From Lachnospiraceae bacterium (GTDB lineage Bacteria > Bacillota > Clostridia > Lachnospirales > Lachnospiraceae): a stretch of DNA of 11,485 nucleotides. Positions 1 through 6,290 of the stretch are shown here, in pieces. Below the pieces are notes generated by a model. That model saw only the letters and a list, made by a program, of their open reading frames with translations, was not told the origin of the DNA and did not search any database. The position numbers and the translations under genes were made by a program. The stretch lies in contig DOVG01000268.1 in assembly GCA_003520205.1 (NCBI GenBank), positions 1-11,485 on the forward strand, in the 5' to 3' direction. Within the stretch, counting starts at the first letter, position 1; each line of letters begins with the position of its first letter.

Positions 1-25
1 GTAGGTGCTGTAAAGGGTTAAGTAA

Positions 26-54
26 TTGCAATAATCTATATATTAAAGTATAAT
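26..54 (+). promoter_or_regulatory. Sigma-A-type promoter for the GGDEF/EAL gene
   Basis: A TTGCAA -35 box (26-31) and a perfect TATAAT -10 box (49-54) are separated by 17 bp, the ideal sigma-A spacing. Transcription should start at about 59-62, some 40 nt before the ATG at 103. The last base of the -10 box is also the first base of the palindrome at 54-81, so the expected start lies inside the left arm of that hairpin. The promoter is predicted from sequence only. Confidence 0.7.
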
Positions 55-89
55 AGAGACGTTGATAGTTCAACGTCTCTACTTTTTTT
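54..89 (+). terminator. Rho-independent terminator-like hairpin overlapping the promoter
   Basis: A perfect 12-bp inverted repeat (TAGAGACGTTGA at 54-65 and its complement at 70-81) encloses a 4-nt TAGT loop and is followed by seven T residues (83-89). This is the form of an intrinsic terminator for transcripts arriving from the left. It directly precedes the ribosome site GGGGAGG (90-96). RNA starting at the promoter at 26-54 would lack most of the left arm and keep only about 5 bp of stem, so the gene's own transcript should escape. The palindrome could instead, or also, be an operator. Confidence 0.65.
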
Positions 90-102
90 GGGGAGGTAGA
101 TT

Positions 103-3100
103 ATGGCAGATGGGGTAAATAATACGTCTTTTTCAGAGCTGGCGCTGGCACTGGCTCAGGATTATGAAAGTATATATGTTATTGATTCGACGAATGATAG
201 TTATTTCGAATATACAACGACTGGTGATAACCATGAATTATCTGTGAGAAGTATGGGGGATAATTTTTTTATTGATCTTATAGATAATTGTAAGAAGCTT
301 GTCTGGCCGGATGATCAGCCTCGTTTTCTTAACTTTTTTCAGAAGAAAAGGGTATATGAGATTCTTGAAAGTGGTAGTTCTTTTGCACTCAATTACAGAC
401 TGAATATCGATGGGAAACCGCAATACTATTTTTTGAAGACTATTAAGCAGGATAATAATGATATTATCATAGGTGTTCAAAATGTTGACGTTCAGATGAA
501 AAGAGGTCTAAAGGAGCGCGAGAATAAGAAAATATACTCTGAGATAGCAACCTCTCTTGCGGGTATGTTTGAGGTTATTTACTATATTGATCTTAGTACA
601 GGCGGATATATAGAGTTTTATTCTTCGCAGACTTATTCTGAACTGGGAATCGATTCTGAAGGTGAGAATTTCTTTGATAAGGTTCGAAATGATATCCAGA
701 CGCATATCTATGAAGAAGATAGAGAAATGCTTGTCAAGGAACTGGACAGGGATAATCTTATTTCTAAACTCGAAGAGACTGATAAGTACTCTATAATATA
801 TAGACAGTTTCTGGATGGGAGAATGCAGTATCTGAATCTTATAGCCTTCAGGCAAAGTTCAGATGAAGAACATCTGGTTATCGGTGTTCGTAACATAGAT
901 ATACAGAAGAGGCAGGAAGAAAGTGTTGAGACTTATGGACATATAGCTGGTGCGCTCGCAAGCCGATACGAGGTTATATACTATATCGATGTTGAGACAG
1001 ATGAATATATTCAATATAGTGCCAGTGATCTGTATGCAAAGCTTGGGACAACCAGAAAAGGAAATCACTTTTTCAAGGATGCTTCAGAAGACATAGATAA
1101 GTTTATATATGAAAATGACAGAGGCAGACTTCAGAATATAATGAATAAAGAACGTCTTCTTGGCATTATGGATCAGGAAGGTTCTTTTACTATGACTTAC
1201 AGACAACTGCTGGGAGGCGTACCTCAATATGTTGCGTTGCTTGTCGTAAGACCTAAAAATGATGCTAAGCATCTGGTCATTGGTGTAACCAATATAGATG
1301 CTCAGATAAAACGTGAGGAGTCCATAAAAGCAGAAAGCCAGACATTTAATGATATCGCTATGGCTCTGGCTCAAAGATATGAGGTTATATATCATATTAA
1401 TATTTTGACAAATGAGTATACAGAATACAGTTCGAGTGAGCAGTTTTCGAAGCTTGGGGTAGGCGCAAAAGGAAAAGATTTCTTTGAAGAAACCAGGGAG
1501 AGTCTGAAGAAAGATGTATTTTCGGATGATTACCCTATGGTGGCGGTAGCCTTGAAGAAGGAATATCTTCTTAAGAGTCTTGAGGAGAATGGTACATTCT
1601 TTATTACTTATAGACTTATAATTGATGGAAGACCTCAGTATGTAACTCTTTTTGCTGTTTATCCAAAGGAAGATTCTGACCATATAATAGTTGCTGTTGC
1701 AAATGTTGATTACGCCAGACGTATGGAGCTCGACTTCGAGGATGCTTTGGGAAGTGCGATGGATATGGCTAACCATGATCCTCTGACCGGCTTAAAGAAT
1801 AAAAGAGCATACGCACAGACAGAAATGAAACTTGATGGAATTATCAAGGAAAAGAAAGTTATTAATTTCTCTATAGTTGTGTGTGATATCAATGGTCTTA
1901 AGATTGAAAATGATACTAAAGGTCATCGGGCAGGTGATGCATTTATACAGGATGCCTGCAACATGATATCTGAAGTATTTACAAATAGCATGATATTCCG
2001 TATAGGAGGAGATGAAATTGCCGTAATCCTTGAAAATGAGGACTACAAGAACAGAGATGAACTGGTAAACAGACTGGCTGAAAAACAGCTGAGTAACAAA
2101 GAAAAGGGACTTGTTACTGTCGCTTTTGGTATATCGGATTTCAGACCTAAATTAGATAACAGAGTACAGGATGTATTTGAAAGAGCTGATCAGGCGATGT
2201 ACATGGATAAGCAGAATTATCAGGATACAGACCGTGATAATCTTGAGAATTTCTTTGATATTCAGAAGTATAAACAGGAAAGAGCATTTAATTTCCTTTT
2301 TACCAAGCTTGTTTTTGCGATGAATGATCTGCAGACAAAGAATACAAAAATTATAGAAAGTTTGTTAATAAAACTCTCTTCTTTACTGAGACTGTCAAAG
2401 GCTGTGACTTATGTGTATCAAAACCCGCAGGAAGAAGAGGAAGGTAAAGGAGAAGTACTGTGCTGTTATGACCTGGGTATAGAAGGAGAAGAAGTATATT
2501 CTCTTAGGGTTGCCAGTCCATTCGGTGCCATTGCAACCATGTATGCATATATGTCGCCAAATGAAAAGGAGCTTTCAGATGTAGAGAAGCAGCAGCTTAT
2601 TCTTGCGATGAAAACAACTCTTATGTTTATCAGCAGAAACAGGCTTTCTATAATGACAGAAAGGCTGACCTTCTTTGATAATGACGGCTATAAGAATTAT
2701 AAAAGTTTCCAGAAATATATCATGGAAAATCTGGAAGAGATGAACCATAAAGTTGCATTCCGGTTTAATCTGAGGCATTTCTCGCTTGTAAATCAGGATC
2801 TGGGCAGAAAAATGGGCGATATAATAATGAGAAAGCATTTCTCCGGGTTGGAGGAGATTATCGGAGAAACAGGAATTCTGTGTCGTCTTGGAGGAGATAA
2901 TTTTATAGGCTGTTGTGGTAAAGGAGTGCTTGGAAGAGTTCTTGCATATCTTACAGAAACCAAGATAGTTTATGATGAGATAGATGATAAGAGTGTTAAT
3001 ATATCTACTTCGGCGGGGGTATTTAGAATTTCCGATAAGGACATGATTCATAATCCGGGTGATGTTATGGAGAAGCTAACTGTGTCATTTCGTGCAGCTC

Positions 3101-3942
3101 AGATAGGCGGAAAGGACAGGATAGTATTCTTCCAGGATAATCTGGATATTGCCAGAGAAAATGCCAATATGGTGCAGCAGCTTTTTCCTGAGGCTCTTCG
3201 AAATGAAGAATTCAGAGTATTTTATCAGCCTAAGGTTGATATCAGAACTGGAGAAATCATTGGTGCAGAGGCTCTGTGTCGTTGGTTCCGGGAAGATGAA
3301 ATGATAAGTCCGGGAGCATTTATTCCTGTGCTTGAAGAGACAAGTGATATATGCAAACTGGACTTCTATATGCTTGAACATGTGTGCAGGGATATTAGAA
3401 AATGGCTTGATCAGGGTAAGAAGGTTGTACGTATTTCCGTGAATCTTTCACGTAAAAATATGATAAATGCAAATCTTCTGGAAAATCTTCTGAATATAGT
3501 TGATCGACATAATGTTCCGCACAGCTGTCTGGAGATAGAACTGACAGAGACAACGACAGATGTAGAATTCAGTAGTCTGAAGCATTTGGTAAAGGGACTG
3601 CAGAACTCAGGTATATTTACTTCCGTGGATGATTTTGGAGTTGGATATTCATCTCTGAATCTCATTAAAGAATTACCATGGAGTGTTATTAAGATAGATC
3701 AGAGCTTCCTGAATCTTAAAGGGGATGCTTCGGATAATATAAGCAGAATCATGTTTAAACATGTGATTCAAATGACTGCTGAAATGGGTATGGAGTGTAT
3801 AGTAGAAGGTGTGGAAACGGCCCAGCAGCTTGAGCTGCTTCGCGAGAATAATTGTGCCTATGCCCAGGGCTTTTTATTCGACAGACCTATTCCAAAAGAA
3901 GAGTTTGAGCAGCGCATGACTGCAGGCTATTACAAGATATAA
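103..3942 (+). CDS. Multi-sensor cyclic-di-GMP GGDEF/EAL protein
   Basis: This is a large cytoplasmic protein predicted to make and/or break the second messenger c-di-GMP. Domains in order: four PAS-like repeats (about residues 12-136, 147-270, 280-405 and 417-540); a GGDEF domain (about 553-715) with NHDPLTGL at 557-564, a DINGLK motif and GGDEI at 635-639; a GAF-like segment (about 730-850); a second, degenerate GGDEF domain (about 855-1020) with GGDNF at 930-934; and an EAL domain (about 1028-1275). The EAL domain keeps EALCR (1056-1060), the NLS asparagine, ELTE, DDFG (1176-1179), the KID lysine, EGVE and the late QG, so c-di-GMP hydrolysis looks possible. GGDEF-1 lacks the RxxD product-inhibition site, having F and S at those positions. 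I see no signal peptide or membrane segment. The start is set by GGGGAGG at 90-96, 6 nt upstream of the ATG. Which activity dominates cannot be told from sequence. Confidence 0.93.
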   Translation: MADGVNNTSFSELALALAQDYESIYVIDSTNDSYFEYTTTGDNHELSVRSMGDNFFIDLIDNCKKLVWPDDQPRFLNFFQKKRVYEILESGSSFALNYRLNIDGKPQYYFLKTIKQDNNDIIIGVQNVDVQMKRGLKERENKKIYSEIATSLAGMFEVIYYIDLSTGGYIEFYSSQTYSELGIDSEGENFFDKVRNDIQTHIYEEDREMLVKELDRDNLISKLEETDKYSIIYRQFLDGRMQYLNLIAFRQSSDEEHLVIGVRNIDIQKRQEESVETYGHIAGALASRYEVIYYIDVETDEYIQYSASDLYAKLGTTRKGNHFFKDASEDIDKFIYENDRGRLQNIMNKERLLGIMDQEGSFTMTYRQLLGGVPQYVALLVVRPKNDAKHLVIGVTNIDAQIKREESIKAESQTFNDIAMALAQRYEVIYHINILTNEYTEYSSSEQFSKLGVGAKGKDFFEETRESLKKDVFSDDYPMVAVALKKEYLLKSLEENGTFFITYRLIIDGRPQYVTLFAVYPKEDSDHIIVAVANVDYARRMELDFEDALGSAMDMANHDPLTGLKNKRAYAQTEMKLDGIIKEKKVINFSIVVCDINGLKIENDTKGHRAGDAFIQDACNMISEVFTNSMIFRIGGDEIAVILENEDYKNRDELVNRLAEKQLSNKEKGLVTVAFGISDFRPKLDNRVQDVFERADQAMYMDKQNYQDTDRDNLENFFDIQKYKQERAFNFLFTKLVFAMNDLQTKNTKIIESLLIKLSSLLRLSKAVTYVYQNPQEEEEGKGEVLCCYDLGIEGEEVYSLRVASPFGAIATMYAYMSPNEKELSDVEKQQLILAMKTTLMFISRNRLSIMTERLTFFDNDGYKNYKSFQKYIMENLEEMNHKVAFRFNLRHFSLVNQDLGRKMGDIIMRKHFSGLEEIIGETGILCRLGGDNFIGCCGKGVLGRVLAYLTETKIVYDEIDDKSVNISTSAGVFRISDKDMIHNPGDVMEKLTVSFRAAQIGGKDRIVFFQDNLDIARENANMVQQLFPEALRNEEFRVFYQPKVDIRTGEIIGAEALCRWFREDEMISPGAFIPVLEETSDICKLDFYMLEHVCRDIRKWLDQGKKVVRISVNLSRKNMINANLLENLLNIVDRHNVPHSCLEIELTETTTDVEFSSLKHLVKGLQNSGIFTSVDDFGVGYSSLNLIKELPWSVIKIDQSFLNLKGDASDNISRIMFKHVIQMTAEMGMECIVEGVETAQQLELLRENNCAYAQGFLFDRPIPKEEFEQRMTAGYYKI
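136..1710 (+). repeat. Four tandem PAS-like sensor repeats (protein level)
   Basis: Four in-frame copies, 133-137 residues apart, share an opening of the type ALA-x-x-YEVIYYID followed by a T-x-x-Y-x-x-Y pattern. Next come a GxxFF block, a charged stretch with a D-rich turn, a YRxxxxGxPQY strand, and a closing H-hydrophobic-GVxNxDxQxKR strand and helix. The anchor glutamate of each copy falls at residues 22, 157, 290 and 427. The fold prediction (PAS-like input domain) is inference from strand pattern and position before GGDEF. At DNA level the copies have diverged, so this is an old duplication rather than a recent expansion. Confidence 0.8.
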
Positions 3943-3964
3943 TAAGAAGAGGTTTATTATTTTC

Positions 3965-4711
3965 ATGAGTAAGAATGACAATGAAACAATTACTATGGCT
4001 GAGAAAATCAGAATTCAGGCAAAGGAGGAGGCAGAGAAAGAGCAGCCGGTCAAGATGACAAAGGCTCAGAAGTTTTTGAATAAGTTTGATATCTTCGGTG
4101 ATCTTTTTGTATTAAATATATTTTTCTTTTTGACGAGCATCCCGATTATAACTCTTGGTGCTTCGTTAACGGCTTTATATTCAGTTACAAATAAGATGGT
4201 AAAAAATGAAGAGGGACCTATAAGGCATGCTTATATGAAAGCCTTTAAGGAGAACTTTAAGCAGGGAACAGCTATGTGGCTGATAGATATTATCTATATA
4301 ATTCTCCTTGTATTTCAGTATAGCTATTATCTAAGTAATGATAATCAGATTACAAAGTATCTGTTTATATTTATGGGATTTGAATTCATACTTATGGCAT
4401 TTGCTCTCCCGCTTCAGTTTCCGCTTTTGGCAAGATATGAGAATACCGTTCCAAGAACGATGTTAAATGCACTTGTGCTTTCGCTGACTAATCTGAGTGT
4501 ATGGTTCAGAATGTTCTTTATATGGATGTTCCCGGTGGCTCTCTACTATCTGAGACCGAACTTAATAGTTTATACCTGGTATCTGTGGGGGATGATTCTG
4601 GCAGCGCTTTTTGCTTATGTATGTTCCATGTTCCTGGTAAAATTCTATGACAGGATAGAACATCCTGAGACTGCCCAGGCGGCAAAGAAAGAAGCTAAGA
4701 CAGGTAAGTAA
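3965..4711 (+). CDS. YesL/DUF624-family integral membrane protein
   Basis: This 248-residue polytopic membrane protein of the YesL (DUF624) family has unknown biochemical function; members are often found beside carbohydrate uptake or signalling genes in Firmicutes. The family signature is visible in the first membrane segment and just after it: LNIFFFLTSIPIITLGAS, then ALYSVTNKMVKNEEGP and AFKENFKQ. Hydrophobic segments lie at about residues 45-70, 102-122, 131-152, 170-196 and 200-226. The first 35 residues are a charged, lysine/glutamate-rich tail and the C-terminus is also charged, so both ends probably face the cytoplasm. The gene starts 22 nt after the GGDEF/EAL stop, with AGAAGAGG (3945-3952) a rather long 12 nt before the ATG. 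Co-transcription with the upstream gene is likely. No catalytic motif is seen. Confidence 0.85.
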   Translation: MSKNDNETITMAEKIRIQAKEEAEKEQPVKMTKAQKFLNKFDIFGDLFVLNIFFFLTSIPIITLGASLTALYSVTNKMVKNEEGPIRHAYMKAFKENFKQGTAMWLIDIIYIILLVFQYSYYLSNDNQITKYLFIFMGFEFILMAFALPLQFPLLARYENTVPRTMLNALVLSLTNLSVWFRMFFIWMFPVALYYLRPNLIVYTWYLWGMILAALFAYVCSMFLVKFYDRIEHPETAQAAKKEAKTGK

Positions 4712-4875
4712 ACTCAAGTATATCTTGCATTAAATTCTTATTTATGATAGTATTCATATGTTTAAGTAGAATGAATGGTTGACTAATACAATACACGTAA
4801 AAGTGTAGCATGTCGCTAGGCGGCATGCTATGTTATTGTGTATATGCCAGTGTAGTCAAGCGAAAGTGAGGATTT
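4712..4875 (+). other. 164-nt leader/intergenic region before the decarboxylase gene
   Basis: This is the longest non-coding gap in the window. It holds a long hairpin (4791-4843) and a weak promoter candidate, TTGCAT (4725-4730), 17 bp, TAGTAT (4748-4753), whose -10 box matches consensus at only four of six positions. A TTGACT at 4779-4784 has no acceptable -10 at normal spacing. The ribosome site of the next gene, GTGAGG (4866-4871), is 4 nt from its ATG. No T-tract follows the hairpin, so a clear terminator for the YesL-type gene is missing. Confidence 0.5.
4791..4843 (+). promoter_or_regulatory. Long RNA hairpin in the decarboxylase leader
   Basis: The inner stem pairs TAGCATGTCG (4806-4815) with CGGCATGCTA (4821-4830), with one G-U pair and a 5-nt loop that can shorten to three by C4816-G4820. 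An outer 6-bp stem pairs ATACAC (4791-4796) with GTGTAT (4838-4843). The internal region can be partly bridged by G-U wobbles (4803-4805 with 4831-4833) and A4802-U4834. The wobbles pair only in the + strand RNA, which argues for an RNA element rather than a protein-binding palindrome. It may be a regulatory leader or a weak, T-poor terminator. I recognise no known riboswitch class. Confidence 0.5.
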
Positions 4876-6276
4876 ATGAAACTACCTATTTCAGAATTTC
4901 TGGAAAGATATGATAGTGATAAAGACATAATCAGACTTCATATGCCGGGGCACAAGGGAAGCTTTGATGATTGTTCAGATGATATAACTGAAGTATATGG
5001 AGCGGACAGTCTGTATGAAGCAGATGGTATCATATATGAAAGTGAGAAGATGACTTCTCAGCTTTTTGGTACCAGAAGAACATTTTACAGTACTGAAGGT
5101 TCTTCTCAGGTAATTAAGTCTATGTGTTATCTGGCTATAAAGCATGCCAGTGAAGTGACAGGAGATTATTCAAGAGGTGACTATACGATTGCCGCTTCCA
5201 GAAATGCGCATAAGTCATTTATAAATGCATCAATGCTTCTTCAGTTTGATATAGCGTGGCTTCCATCAGAAGATGAGGATTACAGCATATGTAAATGCAG
5301 TGTGACTCCTGATGGATTAAGAAAATTCCTTACAGAATATAAAAAGAATAATAATGATAAGACACTTGCGGCTGTTTTTGTAACAAGCCCTGATTATCTG
5401 GGTAATATGCTGGATGTAAAGGGACTGGCTGAGGTTGCACATGAGTTTTCCACATTACTGATATGTGATAATGCTCATGGTTCATATCTTAAATTTGTAG
5501 GTGGTGATATGCATCCGATATCACTCGGAGCGGATATGACGACAGACTCAGCGCACAAGACTTTACCGGTTCTTACAGGTGGAGCTTATCTGCATATATC
5601 CAAGAATTCTCCTGAAGGACTGGAGAATCAGGCTAGACAGGCACTTCTTCTGTTTGGCTCAACAAGTCCTTCATATAAGATACTCAAGTCGATGGATAAG
5701 GCGCTTGAAAGGGTAAATCCTGATGATTATGTGGAATGTGCCAGACATCTGGAAAAGCTTAGAAAAGATCTAAACAGTATAGGTATTAAGACCTATGGTA
5801 AGGAACCGCTTAAGCTTACTCTGGATCTCAGGGATTCATTTATTGATGGTAATCATCTGAAGAGTGAACTGAGAGAACGTAAGATTATATGTGAATATGG
5901 TGAACCGGACTTTGTGGTAACTATGTGGTCGCCATTTAACAGGTATCCTGAGGACTGTGAGAGATTCCTGAAAGCTGTATCAGAAGTTAAGGAGTCTGTG
6001 ATGGCTTCTTCAGAAAGTTCTGATAAAAGAGATAATGATGGTTTCAGAAAGAAGAGATTCAATCTTCCGGAGGTTGTATATCAGCCGTATGAAACTATAT
6101 TTATGCAGAAGAAGATAGTTAAAGTAAATGATGCTCTTGTAGGTGAAATTGCGGCAGATAACTTAACAGGATGTCCGCCGGCTATTACACCTGTTATAGC
6201 AGGAGAGAGAATTGATAAAGATATTATAGAGATAATGAATTTCTACGGAGTGGAAGAAATTGGTATTATCAAGTGA
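4876..6276 (+). CDS. Orn/Lys/Arg decarboxylase-family PLP enzyme (divergent)
   Basis: This is a 466-residue fold-type-I PLP enzyme of the Orn/Lys/Arg decarboxylase family, in the shorter Gram-positive form without the N-terminal wing domain (B. subtilis SpeA is about 490 residues). Visible hallmarks are LHMPGHKG (21-28), RNAHKS (109-114, with H112 expected to stack on PLP), the pyridine-nitrogen Asp in CDNAHG (D198), the Schiff-base lysine in SAHKTLP (K228), SPSY, and a C-terminal domain ending CPPAITPVIAGERI. Several family positions differ from the usual form: DEAHG is DNAHG, the Q after HKTLPxLT is G, and YPPGIP is CPPAIT. The substrate therefore need not be lysine, ornithine or arginine. 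It lies 14 nt upstream of an EctB-type aminotransferase, which suggests 2,4-diaminobutyrate as a candidate substrate giving 1,3-diaminopropane. That is inference. The start has GTGAGG 4 nt upstream. Confidence 0.88.
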   Translation: MKLPISEFLERYDSDKDIIRLHMPGHKGSFDDCSDDITEVYGADSLYEADGIIYESEKMTSQLFGTRRTFYSTEGSSQVIKSMCYLAIKHASEVTGDYSRGDYTIAASRNAHKSFINASMLLQFDIAWLPSEDEDYSICKCSVTPDGLRKFLTEYKKNNNDKTLAAVFVTSPDYLGNMLDVKGLAEVAHEFSTLLICDNAHGSYLKFVGGDMHPISLGADMTTDSAHKTLPVLTGGAYLHISKNSPEGLENQARQALLLFGSTSPSYKILKSMDKALERVNPDDYVECARHLEKLRKDLNSIGIKTYGKEPLKLTLDLRDSFIDGNHLKSELRERKIICEYGEPDFVVTMWSPFNRYPEDCERFLKAVSEVKESVMASSESSDKRDNDGFRKKRFNLPEVVYQPYETIFMQKKIVKVNDALVGEIAADNLTGCPPAITPVIAGERIDKDIIEIMNFYGVEEIGIIK

Positions 6277-6282
6277 AAGGAG
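6276..6282 (+). promoter_or_regulatory. Ribosome binding site fixing the ectB start
   Basis: AAAGGAG lies 8 nt before the ATG at 6291 and its first A is the last base of the upstream TGA stop (6274-6276). It decides for the ATG at 6291 over an in-frame GTG at 6273, which overlaps the upstream stop and has no ribosome site of its own. The protein then begins MSNIFEEHESEVRSY, matching where EctB proteins begin. The layout suggests translational coupling with the decarboxylase. Confidence 0.8.
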
Positions 6283-6290
6283 CGTGTATA

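Noticed and set aside
1..21. Possible tail of an upstream gene: frame 1 reads VGAVKG then TAA.
   Set aside because: Six codons are too few to identify a protein, although the terminator at 54-89 does imply that an upstream gene ends near here.
1084..1776. Long open frame of 230 codons on the minus strand inside the GGDEF/EAL gene.
   Set aside because: It lies wholly opposite a coding region with clear domain homology. It has no ribosome site or recognisable motif, and such shadows are common in AT-rich genes.
4779..4784. TTGACT resembling a -35 box upstream of the decarboxylase.
   Set aside because: No acceptable -10 box occurs 16-18 bp downstream; the region there is the hairpin arm.
4810..4869. 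Possible leader peptide of 19 codons (MSLGGMLCYC...KRK) ending at the decarboxylase ribosome site.
   Set aside because: It lacks a ribosome site, its start codon lies in the hairpin stem, and nothing but position supports translation.
6273..6290. Upstream GTG start for ectB, adding six residues and overlapping the decarboxylase stop.
   Set aside because: The ATG at 6291 has AAAGGAG at ideal spacing and gives the N-terminus expected for EctB.
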